DNA from: an uncultured Actinomycetes bacterium
GTDB lineage: Bacteria; Actinomycetota; Actinomycetes; Nanopelagicales; Nanopelagicaceae
Length of the DNA stretch: 13,700 nucleotides
Assembly (NCBI GenBank): GCA_903842855.1
Contig: CAIMNT010000202.1
Location: 1-13,700, forward strand
Reading direction: 5' to 3'
The position numbers and the translations under genes are program-made. Under the pieces are notes generated by a model. The model was not told the DNA's origin. It saw nothing but the letters and a program-made list of their open reading frames with translations, and ran no database searches. Shown here piece after piece: positions 1 to 5,581 of this stretch (position 1 is its first letter; each line of letters opens with the position of its first letter).

Positions 1-170
1 ATTTCTGCGTGGGCAGTTGGATCTTTTCCTTGCTCCCTCAAATTATTACCACGACCCACAATGTCCCCGCGTTGGTTAATAACGAGAGCTCCGACTGGGA
101 CATCATCTGTAGTTAAGGCGCTCTTGGCGAGAGAGATCGCCTCTCTCATCGACGCTAGGTGATCACTCAT
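1..170 (-). CDS. tadA: tRNA adenosine deaminase, N-terminal part (cut by window edge)
   Basis: Zinc-dependent deaminase converting adenosine to inosine at the wobble position of tRNA-Arg(ACG). Reading the minus strand from the ATG at 170-168, 56 codons are visible. They contain the family segment DDVPVGALV (about residues 22-30) and end in DPTAHAE (50-56), where H54 is a zinc ligand and E56 the catalytic proton shuttle of the cytidine/deoxycytidylate deaminase fold. The PCxxC zinc motif and C-terminus lie beyond base 1. The start codon shares one base with the TAA stop of the upstream gene (TAATG), so the two are almost certainly co-transcribed and translationally coupled. The family assignment rests on the HAE motif with its DPTA prefix and on the partner gene, and is secure despite the truncation. 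Confidence 0.93.
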   Translation of the reverse strand, partial: MSDHLASMREAISLAKSALTTDDVPVGALVINQRGDIVGRGNNLREQGKDPTAHAE

Positions 171-649
171 TAATTACGATCATATAGTTGATCGAACTGC
201 TCACCAAAACCCAATCTGTGGGCGAGTGAGGTGATCTGCTCTTCGGGGTACATATCTAAATCATCACTCATAATTTCAAGTTCCATTGCATTAATCCCAA
301 AATCTGACAAGAGGTCGACATCTCCACCAGGTTGGGGTTCATCTTCATCTTCAGGAAAAGGAAGATCCAGCGCATCAATTACATCAGCGGCTATCTCATA
401 CTCAACGGCGTAGGTCACATCACTTAACATCATCTGCATAGCGCGAGCGCCGCCACGAACTATCAAAAAGAATTCTTCATCAATTGCGATGAGGGCAATT
501 GACCCACCATCTCCAGTCTGCGCCTTTACCTGATCCATAATCGAGCCGAGATCGCGAGTATTTACCAATCGAGAGGTGCGCCACATTCCATCTTCGCGCC
601 ACGCAATCACGCCAAAGTCATCTTCGTTGAACTCAGCGTGGTTGGTCAT
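170..649 (-). CDS. tRNA adenosine deaminase-associated protein
   Basis: Small actinobacterial protein of unknown biochemical role, named for its constant position just upstream of tadA. It has 159 residues. The N-terminal half has an FGVIAWREDG strand and an EEFFLIVRGG segment followed by LSDVTYA. A very acidic linker (PEDEDEPQPGGDVD) comes next, then a C-terminal block with DLDMYPEEQITSLAHRLGFGEQF, the most recognisable signature of the family. I placed the start at the ATG at 649-647 (MTNHAEF). The reading frame stays open to 823, but that extension would run into the divergent upp gene and its promoter and lacks family-like sequence. It overlaps tadA by one base. No signal peptide or membrane segment is visible, so it is cytoplasmic. 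Function is unproven; association with TadA is inferred only from gene order. Confidence 0.85.
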   Translation of the reverse strand: MTNHAEFNEDDFGVIAWREDGMWRTSRLVNTRDLGSIMDQVKAQTGDGGSIALIAIDEEFFLIVRGGARAMQMMLSDVTYAVEYEIAADVIDALDLPFPEDEDEPQPGGDVDLLSDFGINAMELEIMSDDLDMYPEEQITSLAHRLGFGEQFDQLYDRN

Positions 650-713
650 GCCTTCATAGTTCCACTGTTTCAGGGAGGCGACAAGGTTCAATTCCGCGGG
701 TAAAGTCAGACGT
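650..713. promoter_or_regulatory. Divergent promoter gap between the tadA partner gene and upp
   Basis: These 64 bases must hold promoters for both directions. For upp, a TAAAGT hexamer (701-706, fits TAnnnT) ends seven bases before the GTG start at 714, and no Shine-Dalgarno sequence precedes the GTG. This is the geometry expected of a leaderless mRNA beginning at the start codon. On the minus strand, AACTAT ends six bases before the ATG at 649; it keeps only the key A2 and T6 of a -10 box and is weaker. No good -35 box is seen on either side. Confidence 0.5.
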
Positions 714-1352
714 GTGAAAGTACATGTGGCGCAACACCCCCTGATTACCCATAAAGTCACCGTTCTTCGCGACGAGACCACCCCCTCTTCCATATTCAGA
801 GAGTTAATTGGCGAAATCGTCACATTGTTGGCCTACGAAGCCACTCGCGAGATCAAAACCGTACCCGTCACCGTGAAGACACCGGTGGCTATGGCACAAG
901 GTGCTGTGATGGCCAAGCCTGATGCTGTCGTCATTCCAATTTTGCGCGCCGGACTTGGGATGCTTGAAGGGATGGTGCGCTTAATGCCATCTGTCCAAGT
1001 TGGATTCTTGGGAATGGTGCGCGATGAGCACACCTTGCAGGCCAAGACATATGCCAACCGTCTGCCCCAAGATTTACATGATCACGAGTGTTTTGTCCTC
1101 GATCCCATGCTCGCTACCGGAGGAACGCTGATCTCAGCTATCCACTACCTCATTGATCTGGGCGCAACAGATATCACGATGATCTGCATTCTCTCTTCTC
1201 CAGAAGGTGTAGCGGCGCTGGAAAAGGAGTTCGCTGAATCTGCCGCGAATCTCACGCTCGTAACAGCCGCGCTAGATGAGAAATTGAACGAGAAGGGCTA
1301 TATCGTCCCAGGTTTGGGCGATGCCGGAGATCGACTTTACGGAGTGGTGTAA
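714..1352 (+). CDS. upp: Uracil phosphoribosyltransferase
   Basis: Pyrimidine salvage enzyme: uracil plus PRPP gives UMP and pyrophosphate, in the cytoplasm. The 212-residue length is normal. The N-terminus MKVHVAQHPL is typical and supports the GTG start at 714. IPILRAGLGM lies at 74-83. The PRPP-binding loop is VLDPMLATGGT (128-138) and the uracil-binding C-terminal motif GYIVPGLGDAGDR is at 195-207. All catalytic motifs look intact. The stop overlaps the malic enzyme start by one base (TAATG at 1350-1354), so the two are co-transcribed, a pairing with no obvious metabolic logic. The probable -10 box sits so close to the start that the mRNA is likely leaderless. Confidence 0.97.
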   Translation: MKVHVAQHPLITHKVTVLRDETTPSSIFRELIGEIVTLLAYEATREIKTVPVTVKTPVAMAQGAVMAKPDAVVIPILRAGLGMLEGMVRLMPSVQVGFLGMVRDEHTLQAKTYANRLPQDLHDHECFVLDPMLATGGTLISAIHYLIDLGATDITMICILSSPEGVAALEKEFAESAANLTLVTAALDEKLNEKGYIVPGLGDAGDRLYGVV

Positions 1353-2731
1353 TGGCATCAACGAGTCCTGGTTATGCAATAACAATCCGTGTAGATGGCC
1401 CACCATCCGCACAACCGGTCGCAGAAATCACCGCCGCAATCACGGCTGCTGGCGCATCAATAACGGCGCTCGACGTTGTTGAATCATTTATTGATCGAGT
1501 CACCATTGACGTTTCTTGTGATGCGCATGATAGTGAACATGCGGAGAGAATCACCGCGGCTATCTCTGAGAATCCTCTGCTCACAGTACGCAAGGTAAGT
1601 GACCGCACCTTTCTATTGCATCTTGGTGGAAAGATCGAAGTTACTTCGAAAGTTCCACTTAAAACACGTGACGATTTATCGCGCGCTTACACACCGGGAG
1701 TCGCTCGAATCTCCCAAGCCATTGCGGCAGATCCTTCGGATGCTAGGCGTCTTACCATTAAACGAAACACTGTTGCGGTTGTAACAGATGGTTCCGCGGT
1801 TCTTGGTCTTGGAAATATTGGTCCTGAGGCTGCTCTTCCAGTGATGGAGGGAAAGGCCGCGCTCTTTAAGCGCTTTGCGGATGTGGATGCCTGGCCAGTC
1901 TGTCTTGATACCCAAGATGTGGATGAGATCGTCCGAACTGTTCAGATCATTGCGCCTGTATACGGTGGTATTAATCTTGAAGATATCTCAGCCCCGCGTT
2001 GCTTTGAGGTAGAGCGCCGCTTGCGGGAATTGCTCGACATCCCGGTCTTCCACGATGATCAACATGGAACCGCGATCGTTGTTCTGGCAGCCATAACAAA
2101 TGCACTGAAGTTTGTTAAAAAAGATTTAGCTACGAGCAAGATCGTCATGAGCGGTGCCGGAGCAGCAGGTACTGCCGTGGCCCGGCTCCTTGTAGCAAGT
2201 GGTGCCAAGAACATCATCGGCTTTGATAAAGATGGGTTGGTGCACGAGCATCTTCCCGAAGATGATGTCATGCGCACCTGGTTTGTAGATAATTGCAATC
2301 CTGGAGATTTCCGCGGAACACTTTCAGAGGCTATGGTCGGTGCCGACATCTTTATTGGAGTTAGCGCTCCTAACGTCTTAACCGAGGCTGATGTCGCAGC
2401 TATGGCATCAGGATCAATCGTCTTTGCGCTAGCTAATCCAGAGCCAGAGATAGATCCTGTGATTGCCCGCAAGTATGCGGCTGTCGTTGCTACGGGTCGA
2501 AGCGATCACCCCAATCAGATCAACAATGTTTTAGCATTTCCTGGAATCTTTCGGGGACTGCTCGATGGTCGAATCCATAAGATCACCGATGGAATGCTGG
2601 TGGCAGCGGCCAAAGCTATTGCAGAGTGCGTGAGCTCAGACCAACTCAACGCCAACTTCATCGTTCCTAGCGTCTTCGATCCGCGGGTAGTAACTTCGGT
2701 TGCCGCAGCGGTACGTGCATCTGCCCAGTAG
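1352..2731 (+). CDS. NAD(P)-dependent malic enzyme with N-terminal ACT-like domain
   Basis: Oxidative decarboxylation of malate to pyruvate and CO2 with NAD(P) reduction, linking the TCA cycle to pyruvate. The 459 residues begin with an ACT-like module (about 1-90, ending before VTSKVPLKTRDDLS), which often senses small ligands. The malic domain follows: SRAYTPGVA (110-118, catalytic Tyr113), VVTDGSAVLGLGNIGP (143-158), VMEGKAALFK with the catalytic lysine K168, NLEDIS (208-213) and VFHDDQHGTA (232-241), both of which supply metal ligands. The C-terminal nucleotide-binding domain has GAGAAG (268-273) and GRSDHPNQINNVLAFPGIFRG (382-402). The dinucleotide preference cannot be called from this. 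It is translationally coupled to upp. The short malic-enzyme form (shorter than the MaeB-phosphotransacetylase fusion) with an ACT module is common in Gram-positive bacteria. Confidence 0.95.
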   Translation: MASTSPGYAITIRVDGPPSAQPVAEITAAITAAGASITALDVVESFIDRVTIDVSCDAHDSEHAERITAAISENPLLTVRKVSDRTFLLHLGGKIEVTSKVPLKTRDDLSRAYTPGVARISQAIAADPSDARRLTIKRNTVAVVTDGSAVLGLGNIGPEAALPVMEGKAALFKRFADVDAWPVCLDTQDVDEIVRTVQIIAPVYGGINLEDISAPRCFEVERRLRELLDIPVFHDDQHGTAIVVLAAITNALKFVKKDLATSKIVMSGAGAAGTAVARLLVASGAKNIIGFDKDGLVHEHLPEDDVMRTWFVDNCNPGDFRGTLSEAMVGADIFIGVSAPNVLTEADVAAMASGSIVFALANPEPEIDPVIARKYAAVVATGRSDHPNQINNVLAFPGIFRGLLDGRIHKITDGMLVAAAKAIAECVSSDQLNANFIVPSVFDPRVVTSVAAAVRASAQ

Positions 2732-2756
2732 CTTTAATAGACCTGTACCTATTTAT

Positions 2757-2762
2757 AAGGAG
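2757..2762 (+). promoter_or_regulatory. Strong ribosome binding site of the beta-glucosidase gene
   Basis: AAGGAG lies five bases before the ATG at 2768 and fixes that start. The 36-base gap after the malic enzyme stop is AT-rich (CTTTAATAG, ATTTATAAGG) and could hold a weak promoter, but I cannot pick a convincing -35/-10 pair. Read-through from upp and the malic enzyme gene is equally possible. Confidence 0.7.
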
Positions 2763-2767
2763 TTCCA

Positions 2768-4135
2768 ATGCGCCAGTTCCCACAAAACTTTCTCTGGGGC
2801 GCCGCTACTGCGGCTTATCAAGTCGAAGGCGCTGCCGCTGAAGATGGCCGCGGACTTTCGATCTGGGATACCTTCTCGCATACTCCAGGTAAGACTCACA
2901 ATGGAGATACGGGAGATGTCGCCTGCGATATGTATCACCGCTATCCCGCAGATGTGAATCTAATGAAAGATTTGGGAATCAAAGCATTTCGTCTCTCTAT
3001 TTCGTGGTCCCGCCTCTTTCCCAATGGTGATGAAGTTCGCGAGGAACGTGGTTTTGCCTTTTACGACAATTTAATTAACTCCTTGCTTTCGCAAGGGATC
3101 ACGCCATACATAACTTTGTATCACTGGGATCTACCGCAGGCCTTAGAAGATAAGGGTGGTTGGCGTAGTCGCGAGACAGTAGCAGCCTTCGGAAAATATG
3201 CAGCCGCAGTGGCAGAACATTTCGGAGATCGCGTCAAGCACTTTGCTCCAATAAATGAACCTTGGTGTGTTGCTTGGTTAGGTCACGGTTTAGGTGTTCA
3301 CGCCCCAGGAATTTCAGATCGACCTACTGCATTCAAAGTAGCCCATCACACGGTCATCGCTCATGCGACTGCGGTCAATGCAATGCGAGCTGTCCGAAGC
3401 GATCTCAAAATTGGTCCAGTGCTCAACCAGGCCAACTATCCGGCCGATGATCCAAGCGATCCGGTCCAAGCTAAAGCCTCAGCTATTTTAGATGCAGTAC
3501 AAAACCGTTGGTGGATGGATGCCATCTTCTACGGCAAGTATCCGCAGATCTTGATTGATGAATACGGCGCAGAATTTCTAGATGCAATATTGCCGGGGGA
3601 CATGGAGCTCGCTCAGACTAAGAATGATTGGCTAGGAATTAATTATTACTTCGACACTCGTGTTGGAGCTAGCGATTCGGCGAAGACAGTGGAGTTCGAT
3701 AACTCGGCACTTCTAGGGTTAACGATCGATTCAACCCCTAAAGGCGAGCTCACTGACATGGGCTGGCCAATCACTCCTGAAGGACTTACCCAGATGTTGG
3801 TTCGCTGGCAGAAGGAATTTGGCGAGAGCCTGCCACAGATTTTTATTACTGAGAATGGTTGTGCCTATCCAGATGGTCCAGATGCCACCGGAAAGATCAA
3901 TGATCTTCGCCGGATTTCATATCTTGATAAACATCTAAACGCTCTCTTGGATGCGATCGATCACGGCGTAAACCTAGGTGGATATTTCCAATGGTCGTTG
4001 CTAGATAACTTTGAGTGGTCCCTTGGCTACCAAAAGCGATTTGGCATCGTCTTCGTTGATTACGCAACTCAGCAGAGAACGCCTAAGGAATCAGCGCATT
4101 GGTATTCCAACGTAATTGCCCAAAACGGCCTATAA
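2768..4135 (+). CDS. Beta-glucosidase, glycoside hydrolase family 1
   Basis: Retaining exo-glycosidase cleaving terminal beta-linked glucose (often also galactose or fucose) from oligosaccharides. The 455 residues are full length for bacterial GH1. The N-terminus has FLWGAATAAYQVEG (8-21, Q18 in the -1 subsite), then YHWDLPQALEDKGGW (118-132, H119). The acid/base glutamate is E164 in PINEPW, where many relatives have FNEP. The nucleophile is E362 in FITENG (359-364). FQWSLLDNFEWSLGYQKRFG (407-426) supplies W409, E416 and W417 of the glycone pocket. There is no signal peptide, so it acts on imported sugar in the cytoplasm. It lies upstream of the sugar transport genes in the same direction, with 152 bases between. 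That suggests a beta-glucoside as one transport substrate, although an alpha-glucosidase flanks the other end. Confidence 0.95.
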   Translation: MRQFPQNFLWGAATAAYQVEGAAAEDGRGLSIWDTFSHTPGKTHNGDTGDVACDMYHRYPADVNLMKDLGIKAFRLSISWSRLFPNGDEVREERGFAFYDNLINSLLSQGITPYITLYHWDLPQALEDKGGWRSRETVAAFGKYAAAVAEHFGDRVKHFAPINEPWCVAWLGHGLGVHAPGISDRPTAFKVAHHTVIAHATAVNAMRAVRSDLKIGPVLNQANYPADDPSDPVQAKASAILDAVQNRWWMDAIFYGKYPQILIDEYGAEFLDAILPGDMELAQTKNDWLGINYYFDTRVGASDSAKTVEFDNSALLGLTIDSTPKGELTDMGWPITPEGLTQMLVRWQKEFGESLPQIFITENGCAYPDGPDATGKINDLRRISYLDKHLNALLDAIDHGVNLGGYFQWSLLDNFEWSLGYQKRFGIVFVDYATQQRTPKESAHWYSNVIAQNGL

Positions 4136-4159
4136 ATAGGCTTTGTAAGGAAGTTGTTA

Positions 4160-4187
4160 TTGACTCGCTAAGAATCGTAAGTAAAAC
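4160..4187 (+). promoter_or_regulatory. Candidate promoter of the first SBP gene
   Basis: TTGACT (4160-4165) and TAAAAC (4182-4187) are separated by 16 bases, which would put transcription start near 4194 and give a leader of about 94 bases before the ATG at 4288. The -35 box is part of a ten-base string, TTGTTATTGA (4154-4163), that recurs at 5436-5445 upstream of the second SBP gene. The -10 match is moderate, so this is a suggestion. Confidence 0.35.
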
Positions 4188-4207
4188 GCGTATTAGAGAC
4201 ATGGGGA

Positions 4208-4241
4208 TGGCTCCTACCCTGTAACTCAGTCACAGGAGCCA
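4208..4241 (+). repeat. Inverted repeat in the leader of the first SBP gene, with an operator-like palindrome inside
   Basis: TGGCTCCT (4208-4215) and AGGAGCCA (4234-4241) are perfect eight-base complements around an 18-base loop. No T-run follows, so it is not an intrinsic terminator. Overlapping it at 4219-4235 is a 17-base near-palindrome, CTGT-A-ACT-C-AGT-C-ACAG, with one mismatched pair and a central C, the size and form of a transcription factor operator. The two symmetries have different centres and compete for AGG, so as RNA they would be alternative hairpins. Which one matters is unknown. Confidence 0.5.
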
Positions 4242-4250
4242 AATTCCACA

Positions 4251-4287
4251 GGGAGTTCGGGCCATGACCGTCCCTTAAGGAATTCAC
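4251..4287 (+). promoter_or_regulatory. Conserved leader end and ribosome binding site of the first SBP gene
   Basis: GGGAGTTCGGGCC, then CCCTTAAGGAA, ends five bases before the ATG. The Shine-Dalgarno core is AAGGAA (4277-4282). The same order of elements occurs at 5543-5581 before the second SBP gene with the same five-base spacing, so the duplicated unit included this leader. An AGGG/CCCT pairing is possible between the two G/C blocks, matched by GGGG/CCCC in the other copy. Confidence 0.6.
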
Positions 4288-5331
4288 ATGGCAACAACAA
4301 AGAAGAATCAAATAATCGGAGGAGTTAGCGCTGCAGTAGTTCTCATTGCAGTCGGTGTTACATTCCTTGCAACTCATAAATCCGCTTCACTCAACGGAAC
4401 TTCTGCTGCGAACTGCGCAAACGTAGGATCTGGCTACGCGGTCCATCAAGGCAAGAGCGTTGAGGTATTCACCTCTGTGGTTGGAGATGAACTCACTCGC
4501 TACACGGCGGCCTCCGCGGATTTCACCGCGTGCACAGGTATCAAGATTAACTGGAATGGCAGCGACCAATTCGAGGCGCAACTTCCAGTTCGAGTGAGCG
4601 GTGGCACCGCTCCAGATTTAGCCCTCGTTCCGCAACCAGGATTAATCGCACAGATGGTCTCCACCGGTAAAGCTGTTCCAGCTCCAACGGCAGTTGTTGA
4701 TAACGTCAATAAGTACTGGTCGAAGAGTTGGCTCAATCTTGGTTCAGTAGGTGGAAAATTTTATGCCGCACCTAACTCAGCAAACTTAAAGTCGCTGGTC
4801 TGGTACTCGCCTAAGCAGTTTGCAAAGTATCACTACACCGTTCCAACAACATGGGCAGCAATGTTTACTCAGTCAGACAAGATGGCTGCAGCAGGTCAAA
4901 CGGCTTGGTGTGGTGGCATCGGTTCTGGAGGAGCTACCGGATGGCCTGCAACTGACTGGCTGGAAGAAGTAGTTGTCCGCGAAGCGGTTGCAGCTGTCTA
5001 CAACAACTGGATCGCACACACTGTGAAGTTCTCGGATGCTCCGATTATTCATGCCATGAATACCGTCTGGAGTTGGATGGGCAATAAGAAGTACGTTGGA
5101 AACGTATCAACGATTGCTACTACATCCTTCCAGGATGCAGTCACAGGGATTCCTTCGGGTGGTTGTATGCAACTACAGCAAGCCTCCTTTATATCTGCCT
5201 CGCTACCAAAGGGTGCAGTTGTCTCACCGACGGGAGATGCCTGGGTTTACTACCTCCCAGGAATCAACCCAGCTGTAACAACGCCGGTCGAGGGTGGCGG
5301 GGCAGGGTTTTGGACTCTGCCGGAGCTCTAG
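4288..5331 (+). CDS. Sugar ABC transporter substrate-binding protein, C-terminally truncated (probable pseudogene)
   Basis: Paralogue of the intact SBP encoded next. Residues 43-338 align without gaps to 37-332 of that protein, with 28 differences in 296 by my count (about 90 percent identity). After VEGGG the match stops abruptly: nine unrelated residues (AGFWTLPEL) and a TAG follow, so about 116 residues of the second lobe are missing. The N-terminus has lysines and a hydrophobic stretch (8-28) that could be a signal peptide, but no clean AxA site or lipobox is evident. Third codon positions differ from the paralogue in about half of the conserved codons compared, so the protein was long under selection and was truncated late. 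It has a good ribosome binding site. Without the C-terminal lobe, normal ligand closure is unlikely. It is either a recent pseudogene or, less likely, a repurposed one-lobed protein. Confidence 0.8.
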   Translation: MATTKKNQIIGGVSAAVVLIAVGVTFLATHKSASLNGTSAANCANVGSGYAVHQGKSVEVFTSVVGDELTRYTAASADFTACTGIKINWNGSDQFEAQLPVRVSGGTAPDLALVPQPGLIAQMVSTGKAVPAPTAVVDNVNKYWSKSWLNLGSVGGKFYAAPNSANLKSLVWYSPKQFAKYHYTVPTTWAAMFTQSDKMAAAGQTAWCGGIGSGGATGWPATDWLEEVVVREAVAAVYNNWIAHTVKFSDAPIIHAMNTVWSWMGNKKYVGNVSTIATTSFQDAVTGIPSGGCMQLQQASFISASLPKGAVVSPTGDAWVYYLPGINPAVTTPVEGGGAGFWTLPEL

Positions 5332-5479
5332 ATTTTTCATCCCAGGGGTCTGCGCAATAGAAGCGAAAATCTATGAAGAATCAGGATTGTCTTGTCTACA
5401 AGGACAGTTGCTTCTATCACTCCTTCGTTACCAAATTGTTATTGATTAACGCCCCTTTTTAGCCTTTTTGGGCGCCTTC

Positions 5480-5504
5480 GCGCTAGGTCATAGCCCCCTA
5501 GTGC
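5480..5504. repeat. Inverted repeat just upstream of the second SBP promoter, possible operator
   Basis: GCGCTAGG (5480-5487) and CCTAGTGC (5497-5504) pair over eight positions, one of them G-T, around a nine-base spacer. It ends three bases before the candidate -10 box TACACT (5508-5513) and covers where the -35 box should be (5485-5490), so a bound protein would block RNA polymerase. No regulator is encoded in the window. Confidence 0.4.
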
Positions 5505-5507
5505 TCT

Positions 5508-5513
5508 TACACT
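5508..5513 (+). promoter_or_regulatory. Candidate -10 box of the second SBP gene
   Basis: TACACT fits TAnnnT and would start transcription near 5520, leaving a leader of about 60 bases. The -35 position (AGGTCA, 17 bases upstream) is only a partial match. For a gene with such strong codon bias a better promoter might be expected, so an upstream start near TTGATT (5442-5447) is an alternative. Confidence 0.35.
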
Positions 5514-5542
5514 TTACCCCCACCGCGGGAATCAATCTTCAT

Positions 5543-5581
5543 GGGGAGGTTGGACCGCGATAAACCCCTTAAGGAAACAAT
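5543..5581 (+). promoter_or_regulatory. Conserved leader end and ribosome binding site of the second SBP gene
   Basis: GGGGAGGTTGGACC, then CCCCTTAAGGAA, and an ATG five bases after AAGGAA (5571-5576). It mirrors 4251-4287 before the truncated paralogue. The GGGG and CCCC blocks can pair, where the other copy has AGGG and CCCT, a compensated difference that hints at a functional RNA stem just before the Shine-Dalgarno. Confidence 0.6.

Larger units (their letters stand above)
5332..5581 (+). other. 250-base intergenic region between the two SBP genes
   Basis: No gene is seen. The first 100 bases bear no resemblance to the missing 3' end of the upstream gene. They contain a small inverted repeat, CTTGT-CT-ACAAG (5390-5401 region). 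The shared string TTGTTATTGA is at 5436-5445. A CGCCC/GGGCG hairpin (5450-5454 with 5470-5474) encloses a T-rich 15-base loop. Then come the inverted repeat at 5480-5504, a probable -10 box, and the leader of the second SBP gene. It reads as promoter and 5' leader of a very highly expressed gene. Confidence 0.6.

Noticed and set aside
650..823. N-terminal extension of the tadA-associated protein to base 823
   Set aside because: It would overlap upp and its promoter, the extra residues do not look like the family, and a good ATG exists at 649.
2059..2472. 137-codon open frame on the minus strand
   Set aside because: It is antisense to strongly conserved malic enzyme motifs and shows no recognisable domain or ribosome site.
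4208..4241. Inverted repeat as a terminator after the beta-glucosidase gene
   Set aside because: No T-run follows, and it lies inside the probable leader of the next gene.
5163..5360. Shifted reading frame past the truncation as a continuation of the first SBP
   Set aside because: If a simple frameshift caused the truncation, another frame would recover similarity to the second SBP C-terminus. None does, so the end was replaced or deleted.
5450..5474. CGCCC/GGGCG hairpin as an intrinsic terminator of the truncated SBP gene
   Set aside because: The stem is only five bp, the T-run is in the loop and not after the stem, and what follows is CCTTCGCG.
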